Source of the DNA: Deltaproteobacteria bacterium
Lineage (GTDB): Bacteria; Desulfobacterota; BSN033; UBA1163
Reading direction: 5' to 3'
Length of the DNA: 35,209 nucleotides
Assembly: GCA_016875255.1 (NCBI GenBank)
Contig: VGRU01000008.1
Span: 1 to 35,209 of the forward strand
Shown: piece after piece, positions 26,054 to 35,209 of the stretch
Layout: each line of letters begins with the position of its first letter
How positions within the stretch are numbered: the first letter of the stretch is position 1
Translations under genes and position numbers: made by a program
Notes under the pieces: generated by a model
Databases searched by the model: none
What the model saw: only the letters and a program-made list of their open reading frames with translations
Told to the model about the DNA's origin: nothing

Positions 26054-26110
26054 AAAAATTAAATTGATCCAGGGTCGATTGTCCCAAAGATATATCCATA
26101 GGAGGTTATC

Positions 26111-28174
<2,064 letters not shown>

Positions 28175-28190
28175 TGGTTTCTTAAAAATC

Positions 28191-28268
28191 GTCACACCGG
28201 TGAAAACCGGTGTCCAGAGAATTGATAACTATTTGAAAGAACTGGATTCCGGCTTTCGCCGGAATGAC
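28191..28268. repeat. dispersed CCGGAATGAC-family repeat (copy 3), after emo
   Basis: CGTCACACCGGTGAAAACCGG opens the copy and GGATTCCGGCTTTCGCCGG plus AATGACG closes it. Two stem-loops are formed by CCGGT/ACCGG and CCGGC/GCCGG. Confidence 0.7.
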
Positions 28269-28310
28269 GAAAAAACGAGAATCACGACTTTTTACGAATT
28301 CATCAAAATT

Positions 28311-28401
28311 GATTACACCGATTAAAAACCCCGATTACACAGATTAGAACACACTGAAACTAAAGAAATCTGTGTAATCTCTTTTTAAAATCTGTGTAAT
28401 C
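28311..28401. repeat. GATTACAC(A/C)GATT cluster before etfB
   Basis: Two forward copies (28311-28323 and 28333-28345) and two inverted copies AATCTGTGTAATC (28367-28379 and 28389-28401). Either forward copy can pair with either inverted copy, so several hairpins compete just before the etfB ribosome binding site. Confidence 0.75.
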
Positions 28402-28421
28402 AGAACTTAGGAGGAAGTTCT

Positions 28422-29216
28422 ATGAATACGATCGTCTGTGTTAAACAAGTGCTTGACCCTGAGATACCACCGGCCAAATTCAAGATTGACCCCGAGGCGA
28501 AACAGGTGATTCCTCCGGCCGGAGTGCCGCCTGTGATCAGCGTGTATGATGAACGGGCCGTTGAGGCAGCATGCCGGCTCAAAGACAAGCACAAAGGAAA
28601 AATAACAGTGATCAGCATGGGGTCAGCCAAAGCTGCTGACGTGATAAAGCATGCCATATCGATGGGGGCAGACGATGGATTTGTTCTCCAGGATCCGGCC
28701 TTCGAAAACCTGGATAGCTTTGGTACGGCTTATGTCTTGTCGAAAGCGATCCAGAAAATTGGCGGGTATGACCTGATTCTCTGTGGCCGACAGGCCGCTG
28801 ACTGGGGCGCTGGTCAGGTTGGCTCCATTCTGGCCGAAATACTCGGCCTCCCTGTCGTGACCCTCGCCTGTGCTATCGAGGCAGTGGACAAGAAGCTTAA
28901 GGTGAAGAGGATGGTGAGCGATGGCTATGAAGTGTTGGAAGCTCCTATGCCAAGCCTGGTGACCGTCAGCAGTGAGATTGGGCTTCCCCGTCTTCCCGGT
29001 GGAATGGGCCTCATGATGGCTCGAAAAAAGCAGATTCCGATCTGGAAGGCGCAGGATATCGGGGCAGAGCCCTCGCAGTTGGACAAGGCCAAAGCCCATA
29101 CCGAGGTGACCGGTCTCTCTGTGCCTACCCGAAAGACCGAGTGCGAGATCATTGCCGGAAATACTCCAGCTGAAGCCGGGTCCAATTTAGCCGAAAAGAT
29201 TGCTAAATTGATTTGA
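28422..29216 (+). CDS. etfB: electron transfer flavoprotein, beta subunit
   Basis: Small Etf subunit of 264 residues, cytoplasmic, binding AMP or a second flavin. It begins MNTIVCVKQVLDPEIP and contains AVEAACRLKDKH, CGRQAADWGAGQVG and a later LPRLPGGMGLMMARKKQIP stretch, all typical of EtfB. AGGAGG seven bases upstream of ATG gives strong initiation. Paired with etfA downstream and emo upstream, it most likely receives electrons from an acyl-CoA dehydrogenase or the Bam hub and hands them to the membrane. Whether it is a bifurcating Etf cannot be settled by eye. Confidence 0.93.
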   Translation: MNTIVCVKQVLDPEIPPAKFKIDPEAKQVIPPAGVPPVISVYDERAVEAACRLKDKHKGKITVISMGSAKAADVIKHAISMGADDGFVLQDPAFENLDSFGTAYVLSKAIQKIGGYDLILCGRQAADWGAGQVGSILAEILGLPVVTLACAIEAVDKKLKVKRMVSDGYEVLEAPMPSLVTVSSEIGLPRLPGGMGLMMARKKQIPIWKAQDIGAEPSQLDKAKAHTEVTGLSVPTRKTECEIIAGNTPAEAGSNLAEKIAKLI

Positions 29217-29244
29217 TGAGACCCATAGCATCATAAAAAAGAAA

Positions 29245-29306
29245 GTCATTCCTGCGAAAGCAGGAATCCAGAAAAATACTGGATTCCGGGTCAAGCCCGG
29301 AATGAC
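29245..29306. repeat. dispersed CCGGAATGAC-family repeat (copy 4), between etfB and etfA
   Basis: GTCATTCCTGCGAAAGCAGG, then ATCCAG, a short gap and CTGGATTCCGGG, ending CCCGGAATGAC. It is the most compact copy, with stems CCTGC/GCAGG and CCGGG/CCCGG. Splitting of etfB and etfA by such a repeat is unusual. Confidence 0.75.
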
Positions 29307-29355
29307 AAATCGTGGAAAACCGATATTATCGAGCAGTAAAAGAACGGAGGAAACG

Positions 29356-30357
29356 ATGGATACTCATAAGGGTGTTTTAGTTGTTGGAGAGATCACCGAG
29401 GGGAAGTTGGCGCCAATTACGATAGAACTCCTTGGATCCGGAAGAAAGCTCGCCAATGAATTAGGCGAGGAGCTAAGTATCCTATTGATGGGCGGCAAAG
29501 CAGGTGGCCTGGGTCAGGAGGGAATCGCCTATGGGGCTGACAATGTCTATGTTGCCGAAGACACTCTCCTGGATCAGTATAACTCCGAGGCCTACACTCA
29601 GGTAGCCGCGGAATTATGCCGGAAAGCGCTTCCTTCCATTATGCTTCTTGGCTATACGGATGTCGGCTGTGATTTGGCTCCACGCCTCAATGGGCGCTTG
29701 GGGGGGGGACTCGCTATGGATTGCCTGGCGTTATCCGTTGACCCGGCTACCAAGCTCCTGGCCTCGACGAGGCCTGTCTTTAGTGGTAACGCCCAAGCCA
29801 CAATCGTATCAAAGGTTGCCCGGCCTCAGATGGCTACTGTAAGACTGAAAACAATGCCACCAGCAGAGCGCAATGACTCGCGGCAAGGCAAGGTTATTCC
29901 TGTGGAGGGCAAGATTGACCCTTCGGCGCTTAAAGTCAAAGTTGTCGAGCGGGTAAAAGAGGAGACAGAAGGGGTCAAGTTGGAAGATGCTGAGGTTGTT
30001 GTGAGCGGTGGCCGTGGCATAGGCAGCGCTCAAAATTGGGGGATGGTCAAGGAACTCGCTCTCGCTCTGGGTGGCGCTGTGGGTGCTACGAGGCCTGCCT
30101 GTGACGAGGGATGGGCGTCAGTGTCGCTTCAGATCGGCCAGAGCGGAAAAGTGGTCAGCCCTAAACTATACATTGCCGTAGCTCTCTCAGGCGCCATGTC
30201 GCATATCTCCGGCTGTTTGGGATCAAAGACGATTGTGGCGATCAATAAGGACAAAGAAGCGAATATCTTCAGCGTAGCCCACTTCGGCATCGTTGGAGAT
30301 TATAAGGAAATCGTACCTGCCCTGACTGCGAAACTGAAGGAGCTAAAATCAAAATAA
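29356..30357 (+). CDS. etfA: electron transfer flavoprotein, alpha subunit
   Basis: Large Etf subunit of 333 residues carrying FAD. The N-terminal domain starts [20 protein letters not shown]. The C-terminal FAD domain shows [21 protein letters not shown], then [11 protein letters not shown] and [13 protein letters not shown] ending with [13 protein letters not shown]. An in-frame start at 29302 lies within the dispersed repeat; ATG 29356 with GGAGG five bases upstream is preferred. It is the last gene of the bam-etf run, followed by a strong terminator. Confidence 0.94.
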   Translation: MDTHKGVLVVGEITEGKLAPITIELLGSGRKLANELGEELSILLMGGKAGGLGQEGIAYGADNVYVAEDTLLDQYNSEAYTQVAAELCRKALPSIMLLGYTDVGCDLAPRLNGRLGGGLAMDCLALSVDPATKLLASTRPVFSGNAQATIVSKVARPQMATVRLKTMPPAERNDSRQGKVIPVEGKIDPSALKVKVVERVKEETEGVKLEDAEVVVSGGRGIGSAQNWGMVKELALALGGAVGATRPACDEGWASVSLQIGQSGKVVSPKLYIAVALSGAMSHISGCLGSKTIVAINKDKEANIFSVAHFGIVGDYKEIVPALTAKLKELKSK

Positions 30358-30373
30358 GCACAACTTCAATAAC

Positions 30374-30413
30374 CAAACAAAAAAGGGGGCCGCTGGGTTC
30401 CCTTTTTTGTTTG
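30374..30413 (+). terminator. Rho-independent terminator closing the bam-etf run
   Basis: CAAACAAAAAAGGG (30374-30387) and CCCTTTTTTGTTTG (30400-30413) pair perfectly over 14 bp. The A-run/T-run symmetry means it could also act on the minus strand. Confidence 0.85.
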
Positions 30414-30424
30414 ATGTCTTAGTG

Positions 30425-30454
30425 TTGACTTCGCCACAATCAAGTCGGTAGAAT
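30425..30454 (+). promoter_or_regulatory. promoter for the cysteine desulfidase-like gene
   Basis: TTGACT (30425-30430), 18 bases, TAGAAT (30449-30454), about 30 bases before the start codon and directly after the terminator. Confidence 0.65.
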
Positions 30455-30485
30455 AGATCCCAATCCGACCAAAGAAAGGAAAGTG

Positions 30486-31796
30486 ATGCAAGACGCGGAC
30501 CTCCTATTCCTGAAGAGATTGATGATACGAGAGGTTGTTCCGGCAACAGGCTGTACCGAGGTCGGAGCCGTTGCCCTGGCCACGGGCTGCGCCATGCAGG
30601 CCTTGGCCGACCCCGTGGAGAAGATTGAAGAAGTCCTCCTTGAAGTTGACGAACGGACTTACAAGAATGGACTCGGAGTCGGCATCCCTGGAACGGGTGA
30701 GGTTGGCTTGGAATTCGCTGCAGCGATGGGAGTTGCTTCTTCAAAATATGTCAATCGAGGGCTCCAAATTCTTGAGAATCCTTCAAAAGACACCATCAAT
30801 AAAGCCAAAGCCCTCGTCCAGGAAAAGAAGATTCACCTCGCCAGAACCCCTTACGTTAAAGAAATTCTAGTCCTGGCAAAGATCCGCAGTCATGCGAATG
30901 AAGCGTGCGCTGTCATACGAGGAAGCCACGATCATGTCGTCTCGGTGGAGAGAAATGGCAAGCCCTGTCACGCGATTTCGTTTCAGGAAGAGGAAGTGGG
31001 AGAGATCTATAATCGTGTCAAGGGGATGGACTACCGGACCCTGATCGAATTCATCAAAACGATGAGTTTGACCGAATACCCCATCCTTCGACAGGCAATG
31101 GACATGAACATGCATTTTGCTGAAAAAGCCATGGAAGACCTTTCAAACCTTGAAATGGGCAAGGTGATGGAGAAACACGGGGAGCCCAATGCGAACGAGA
31201 GAAGGCTACCCTCTCGGATTCAGCACCTCACGGCTGTTGTCGTGGAGGCCCGTATGAGAGGCCTCGATTTCCCGGTCATGGCCTGCGCCGGGTCCGGAAA
31301 CCAGGGGCTGGTTGCAACAATCCCTGTCGTTGAGACGGCGAAAGCAATGAAGGCCTCCCATGAGCATCTCCTTCGGGCCCTCGCGCTCTCCTATCTGACC
31401 ACGATCTACATCAAGTCATTCACAGGCTTGTTGTCTCCCGTCTGCGGATGTGGTCTTGCTGCGGCCGTGGGTGCTGGATGTGGAATCGTTTATCTCCTGG
31501 GAGGAGACGCCGGACAGATCGAGGCCCAGATCAATAACATGGTGGGGACCATGGCGGGAATGATCTGTGACGGTGCCAAATCAGGCTGTAGCCTGAAAGC
31601 ATTGATGGCTGTGGGATTGGCTGTCGACAGTGCCTATCTCAGTTTAGAGAATGTGCGTATTCCTGAAAGCGAAGGCATCATGGGTAAAGGGATTCTGGAA
31701 ACCTTAAAAAACCTCCAGAGAATCATCGAGGTGGGTATGCCTACCATGGATTCGGTCATCGTTGAACTGATGGAAACCAAAAGCCCAAAAGATTGA
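30486..31796 (+). CDS. cyuA: L-cysteine desulfidase family protein (CyuA/YhaM, UPF0597)
   Basis: Oxygen-sensitive FeS enzyme family that splits L-cysteine into pyruvate, ammonia and sulfide; related to the serine dehydratase alpha chain. It has 436 residues. The family signature ATGCTEVGAVALA is at about 20-32, then MACAGSGNQGL, CGCGLAAAVGAGCG and MICDGAKSGCSLKA, which carry the cysteines that hold a [4Fe-4S] cluster. The ATG at 30486 has AAGGA five bases before it; GTG at 30483 is a weaker choice. It has its own promoter. A link to selenium or sulfur supply for the neighbouring FeS and Sec proteins is tempting but unproven. Confidence 0.85.
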   Translation: MQDADLLFLKRLMIREVVPATGCTEVGAVALATGCAMQALADPVEKIEEVLLEVDERTYKNGLGVGIPGTGEVGLEFAAAMGVASSKYVNRGLQILENPSKDTINKAKALVQEKKIHLARTPYVKEILVLAKIRSHANEACAVIRGSHDHVVSVERNGKPCHAISFQEEEVGEIYNRVKGMDYRTLIEFIKTMSLTEYPILRQAMDMNMHFAEKAMEDLSNLEMGKVMEKHGEPNANERRLPSRIQHLTAVVVEARMRGLDFPVMACAGSGNQGLVATIPVVETAKAMKASHEHLLRALALSYLTTIYIKSFTGLLSPVCGCGLAAAVGAGCGIVYLLGGDAGQIEAQINNMVGTMAGMICDGAKSGCSLKALMAVGLAVDSAYLSLENVRIPESEGIMGKGILETLKNLQRIIEVGMPTMDSVIVELMETKSPKD

Positions 31797-31818
31797 GGGG
31801 TGTTAAAAAATCGCGTCC

Positions 31819-33249
31819 ATGAGAATTGATCTGGCCCCCTTTTTCAAACCGAACCACATTGCCATTGTCGGCGTTACGCGATCGGAGTCAAGTTTCGGAG
31901 GCTTTAGCTTTTTACAGAAGCTCCAGGAGGCCAGATTCCCTGGGACACTCTATTGCATCAACCCCAATGCAACCGAGATCAGGGGACTTCCGGCCTATCC
32001 AAATCTCTCTTCCTTGCCTCTGGTGCCCGATCTTGCTATGGTCTGCGTCCCCGCAGCACATGTACCACCTGTTCTGGAGGAATGTGGCCGGATCGGCCAA
32101 CGATACATTCATATCCTGACCTCTGGGTTCAGTGAAATTGGAACAGAGCAAGGAAGGCAACTTGAAGAACGGATTGCTTTTATAGCAAAGGAAAAAGGAC
32201 TTCTCATCATTGGGCCGAACTGTATGGGCCCTTACTGCCCGGCTTCAGGCCTTACTCCGTGGGGAGCGATACCTGGTGCACCTGGCCCTTTGGGTGTCAT
32301 TTCACAGAGCGGCTCCATTACGCAGCGTCTGACTGAATGTGCCTATTCCCTCCGCATTGGAACAGACAAAGCTGTAAGCGTTGGCAATGGAACTGTTCTC
32401 GATACTCTGGACTTCCTCGAGTTCATGGGCCAGGATGAAGGCATACGGGTGATTGCTCTGTACGTTGAGAACATGAGGGACGGAAGAAGGTTCTTTGACC
32501 TGGCACGGGAGATAAACAAAAGAAAACCTATTGTCGTCTGGAAAGGCGGAAAGACCGATGTGGGGGCGCGCACAGCGGCCTCTCATACCGGTGGAATGGC
32601 GGGTGAGCAGGTAATATGGGAGGCCGTTTTTCGACAGACCGGGGTGATCCAGGTGAATTCGTTCGACGAGTGGATGGATGCAGTCCTTGCATTTGCACTT
32701 TTGCCCCCACCGAGAAGCCGTGGGGTCTTTTTGATCGGCGGCGGCGGGGGTTCCAGTGTAGTGAGCAGCGACACGTGCATACACGAGGGTCTCAATGTCC
32801 CCTCACCCTCATCTGCCACCATGGAAAAGCTGCGTGAGACCGTACCGGTTGCAGGTTCTATTGCTGGGAATCCCCTGGATGACTGGCAGACTTTTGTGAG
32901 CCCCGATTACCTCGGAACCATATTGGATCTTGTTTGCGCCGAGCCAGCTATGGGCATGGTCATCGTGACTCGACTGATTGCAAGAAAAGCCTTCCACATG
33001 TCCGGCCAGACCCACTCCATCCCGGCGACGATCGAACAGGTAAAGCAGAGAAACCATCAGAAGCCAGTGGTTTTTGTCGTCGACTCAGAGGGCGGCGATC
33101 CTGACCTGGCTGCGCAAGGCGCGAGCTTGCGGCAGGAATTTGGCAGAGGGGGCATTCCCGCATATCCTTCAGTAAACCGCGCTGCACGTGCCCTCATTCA
33201 CCTTTATCGATACTATAATCGGTTGGACCGGATTAAGACGCAGGATTGA
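31819..33249 (+). CDS. ADP-forming acyl-CoA synthetase, alpha-type subunit
   Basis: NDP-forming acyl-CoA ligase of the succinyl-CoA synthetase superfamily, 476 residues. It converts an acyl-CoA, ADP and phosphate to the acid and ATP, or the reverse. The CoA-binding Rossmann domain opens with NHIAIVGVT. GVISQSGSITQRL and VSVGNG follow, then the probable phospho-histidine His256 in ASHTGGMAG. A flavodoxin-like third domain contains FLIGGGGGSSVV. The ATP-grasp beta domain is absent, and no beta gene is in the window. It lies 22 bases after the cysteine desulfidase-like gene, probably in the same transcript. The substrate is unknown; a benzoate or acetate-level acid is plausible. Confidence 0.85.
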   Translation: MRIDLAPFFKPNHIAIVGVTRSESSFGGFSFLQKLQEARFPGTLYCINPNATEIRGLPAYPNLSSLPLVPDLAMVCVPAAHVPPVLEECGRIGQRYIHILTSGFSEIGTEQGRQLEERIAFIAKEKGLLIIGPNCMGPYCPASGLTPWGAIPGAPGPLGVISQSGSITQRLTECAYSLRIGTDKAVSVGNGTVLDTLDFLEFMGQDEGIRVIALYVENMRDGRRFFDLAREINKRKPIVVWKGGKTDVGARTAASHTGGMAGEQVIWEAVFRQTGVIQVNSFDEWMDAVLAFALLPPPRSRGVFLIGGGGGSSVVSSDTCIHEGLNVPSPSSATMEKLRETVPVAGSIAGNPLDDWQTFVSPDYLGTILDLVCAEPAMGMVIVTRLIARKAFHMSGQTHSIPATIEQVKQRNHQKPVVFVVDSEGGDPDLAAQGASLRQEFGRGGIPAYPSVNRAARALIHLYRYYNRLDRIKTQD

Positions 33250-33265
33250 TAAAGAGGAAGAACCG

Positions 33266-33856
33266 ATGACGATTACTAAAAGGCAGCTTACGCTTGCCGG
33301 TTGGCTTTCTATGACGAGTGCCATTTTTGCAATTCCGTCGATTGCTATGTCCTGGTATTTGGAGGAGATGGGCGGGGCAGGGGCGAAGCTCTCTCAAGCC
33401 ATCTTGACCTTGGTCAGTCTGGGATTATTTTTATCTGTTATCATCTCCCTGAGAAAATTGTTGAACTACCGATTTCAATTCCACCATGCCGACCTCTCGA
33501 TTTCATTGCTGATATGGGGGAACGTGATCCTGGCAGCTTTCGGTCTTTTAGCTCTGGAGAGTCAAGGCTTCGAATCGCTCATGAATATTTTATCGATGGT
33601 TTCATTGATCATTATCGGTATCCTCGCAATTATGTTTGGAACAAGGCTTCTGCAGTTCTCCGGCAGTTTCTATGGGCTTCTAAAACCATTTTGCTACACG
33701 ACGATCGCAAGTGGCATTTGCTTGATCACCGTCTTTTTAACGCCAGTGGGGATTATTGTCGGAGCAGTGTCAGATGTGATCCTTGCGACCATCTTTTTTA
33801 GAGCGGCCGAGCAACCTCCATCGACCATGGAGGTTCTCGGAACACCCATCGAATAA
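33266..33856 (+). CDS. membrane protein of unknown function
   Basis: Hydrophobic protein of 196 residues that I do not recognise. About six hydrophobic segments are visible (for example near 10-30, 42-62, 80-100, 110-132, 140-165 and 165-185). The start is ATG at 33266 with GAGGAAG six bases upstream; the frame also runs back into the preceding gene to 33188, which is less likely. It lies 16 bases after the acyl-CoA synthetase gene. There are no charged catalytic motifs or cysteine clusters, so no function is proposed. Confidence 0.65.
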   Translation: MTITKRQLTLAGWLSMTSAIFAIPSIAMSWYLEEMGGAGAKLSQAILTLVSLGLFLSVIISLRKLLNYRFQFHHADLSISLLIWGNVILAAFGLLALESQGFESLMNILSMVSLIIIGILAIMFGTRLLQFSGSFYGLLKPFCYTTIASGICLITVFLTPVGIIVGAVSDVILATIFFRAAEQPPSTMEVLGTPIE

Positions 33857-33942
33857 ATGAGTCACATTTCAAGGCTTGATACCATGGCTTTCAACTCTTT
33901 TTCTCTTTGCGCTTTTGAAGGGAAAAAGATAGGAGATCGGTT

Positions 33943-34530
33943 TTGAACTTCCTTACCCACCTTTTTCTCTCCGGTGGTGCTACAGAACTCCTTGTCGGAA
34001 ACCTCATGGGTGATTTTGTCAAAGGGAGGCTGGACGGGCGCTTCCCGCCTGGTATTGCACAAGGGATCTTACTTCACCGGGAGATCGACTCCTTTTCAGT
34101 ACAGAATCAATATTTCCTTCGCAGCAAGCGCAGGCTCGATCAATCCTTCGGTCATTACCGGGGAGTGCTGGTCGATCTTTTCTACGACCACTTTCTTGCC
34201 GCAAACTGGAAGGATTATTCGGACGTGCCCTACTCTGTTTTATTATCAGACGCCTGGCGTGTCCTTCGCGAGCACAAAGAATTTCTTCCGGATAAACTGC
34301 AGCACATCATGCCTTTCATGTTCAGGGACTGGCTGCCGTCGTATGGTACTGTTGATGGAATTTCTGTAACCCTGAGCAGGATGTCCCGCTTCAGACTCAA
34401 AAGGGCAAACCCTATCTGGAAAGGGGCTGATGCATTGAGCAGCCACTATGAAGAACTTTTCAGGGATTTTCAGAAGTTTCTCCCTGAGTTGATTGAATTC
34501 TCAGAGATCCGGGTTGCACATCGGCGATAA
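33943..34530 (+). CDS. AcpH-like acyl carrier protein phosphodiesterase (DUF479)
   Basis: Cytoplasmic enzyme family that removes the 4'-phosphopantetheine arm from acyl carrier protein. It has 195 residues, the usual length. The N terminus MNFLTHLFLS, GNLMGDFVKGR, GILLHREIDSF and DLFYDHFLAANW contain the conserved His and Asp residues of this HD-like metal site. The start is TTG at 33943, supported by AGGAG seven bases upstream and by the family N terminus. It is distant from fatty acid genes here. Confidence 0.82.
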   Translation: MNFLTHLFLSGGATELLVGNLMGDFVKGRLDGRFPPGIAQGILLHREIDSFSVQNQYFLRSKRRLDQSFGHYRGVLVDLFYDHFLAANWKDYSDVPYSVLLSDAWRVLREHKEFLPDKLQHIMPFMFRDWLPSYGTVDGISVTLSRMSRFRLKRANPIWKGADALSSHYEELFRDFQKFLPELIEFSEIRVAHRR

Positions 34531-34678
34531 TGTGAGACATATCCCATTCCCAACCTCTTCAATAATGACCAACCGATACCGAATTGTTTTAGAAACAATG
34601 TGTTTTTGCGAGACCTGATCCCAAGCTGAGTAGCCTTTTAATCCGATTTGTCGGGGAGGTATGAAATATCAGAACTTC

Positions 34679-34708
34679 TTGACAATATACAAAGATTGTA
34701 TGTATACT
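34679..34708 (+). promoter_or_regulatory. promoter with embedded operator before the RHH gene
   Basis: TTGACA (34679-34684), 18 bases, TATACT (34703-34708). The spacer contains the perfect inverted repeat ATACAA-AGA-TTGTAT (34687-34701), ideally placed for autorepression by the ribbon-helix-helix protein encoded next. Confidence 0.7.
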
Positions 34709-34730
34709 TTATTCAAAAGGAGGAAGGAAG

Positions 34731-34988
34731 ATGAAGTCCAGCGCAGTGAATATCTCTTTCAGCGATGACCTCTTAAGGAAGATCGATCAAGTGGCACGAG
34801 AAGAGTCCCGATCACGGTCCGAGCTCATCCGGGAGGCGGCGCGGGGGTACATTGATCGAAAGCGTCGGTGGAAGCAGATATTTGATTTCGGCAAAATGAG
34901 CGCCGCCAGGAAAGGGATTACCGAGTCCGATATCGAGACTGAAATTAGAGCCTACCGCAGAGTTTTGCGCTCGCTAATGACTGATTGA
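34731..34988 (+). CDS. ribbon-helix-helix (CopG-family) DNA-binding protein
   Basis: Small regulator of 85 residues. The N-terminal ribbon is VNISFSDDLLRKIDQVAREE, then SRSRSELIREAARGYI, typical of CopG/NikR/antitoxin RHH dimers. The C-terminal part is basic then acidic, as in antitoxins that wrap a toxin. AGGAGGAAGG precedes the ATG. Its promoter carries an inverted repeat that is likely its operator. No recognisable toxin follows within the 220 bases left in the window, so it is either an orphan antitoxin or a simple repressor. Confidence 0.82.
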   Translation: MKSSAVNISFSDDLLRKIDQVAREESRSRSELIREAARGYIDRKRRWKQIFDFGKMSAARKGITESDIETEIRAYRRVLRSLMTD

Positions 34989-35209
34989 CCAATTACTTAA
35001 AGACATGCTTCAGGGTAGATGAGGTTTCCGGATGGAAAATAAGTGAAAGAATTCAACTACGTCCCCGAATACGTATGAAGACCCCAACGAAACCGTGCGC
35101 GACTTCACGCGCGGCATCTGCTCGAAGCTGGGAATATCGTTTTAAAGCGTGTACCGTAAACATAATGCTCAGGCCGAACCTGCCAACGATAAACGATCAA
35201 GAAGGCTCC
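34989..35209 (+). other. non-coding or degenerate end region
   Basis: No intact gene is seen. One frame reads NTYEDPNETVRDFTRGICSK and then LGISF before TAA, and the same frame goes on as SVYRKHNAQAEPANDKRSRR to the window edge. This looks like a broken gene fragment that I cannot identify. AACGATAAACG near 35188 recalls the inverted end of the 6281 repeat. Confidence 0.25.

Noticed and set aside
33188..33265. longer N terminus of the unknown membrane protein
   Set aside because: This part overlaps the 3' end of the acyl-CoA synthetase gene in another frame, and the ATG at 33266 has a good ribosome binding site.

Overview
The window looks like a chromosomal piece from an anaerobic, Gram-negative bacterium that degrades aromatic compounds, most likely of the Desulfobacterota (former Deltaproteobacteria). 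The evidence is a class II benzoyl-CoA reductase (Bam) gene set with two selenocysteine codons, a membrane Etf:quinone oxidoreductase of the type found in syntrophs and sulfate reducers, an RND/TolC efflux operon (so an outer membrane is present), and many short intergenic repeats. The taxonomic placement is inference; no marker gene was compared.

Left part (1-16.6 kb), mostly housekeeping and envelope genes: a nitrilase-family amidohydrolase, signal peptidase I (lepB), ribF (minus strand, its 3' end overlapping that of lepB), tRNA-Leu(CAG), a PBP1A-type penicillin-binding protein (minus), a family 2 glycosyltransferase, an asparagine synthase, then an operon of TetR regulator, TolC-like protein, lipoprotein adaptor and RND pump. 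These are followed by a small lytic transglycosylase, pgsA, and a tRNA-Gly/tRNA-Cys pair closed by a strong terminator.

Middle (16.6-18 kb): about 620 bases without a convincing gene. It holds a dispersed repeat with terminal inverted repeats, a stretch with nested and mutually exclusive stems, and two consensus-like sigma70 promoters. A small transposon-type DUF2080 protein and a GNAT acetyltransferase follow.

Right part (18-30.4 kb), the main interest: a co-oriented run with no visible internal terminator. It encodes BamB (tungsten enzyme, aldehyde:ferredoxin oxidoreductase family), BamC (ferredoxin-like), BamD (HdrD-like), BamE (double HdrA-like flavoprotein), BamF (MvhD-like plus ferredoxin), a membrane HdrD/NarI-type protein (Emo), EtfB and EtfA, closed by a 14-bp terminator hairpin. 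BamE and BamF are each interrupted by an in-frame UGA exactly where the family has a cysteine, and each has a hairpin just downstream. I read both as selenocysteine codons, so the two genes are intact selenoproteins of about 1028 and 277 residues. BamG, BamH and BamI are not next to the cluster; Emo and EtfAB occupy that place. The simplest model is that BamB dearomatises benzoyl-CoA (or a related aryl-CoA), BamC-F carry low-potential electrons through a flavin-based bifurcating or confurcating hub, and EtfAB-Emo link acyl-CoA-level electrons to menaquinone.

Far right (30.4-35.2 kb): an L-cysteine desulfidase-family protein with its own promoter, an ADP-forming acyl-CoA synthetase alpha-type protein without a beta subunit, a membrane protein of unknown function, an AcpH-like phosphodiesterase, and a ribbon-helix-helix protein with a promoter/operator but no recognisable toxin partner.

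The spacers are unusual. Nearly every gap in the bam-etf run carries an imperfect hairpin, drawn from at least four different repeat families.
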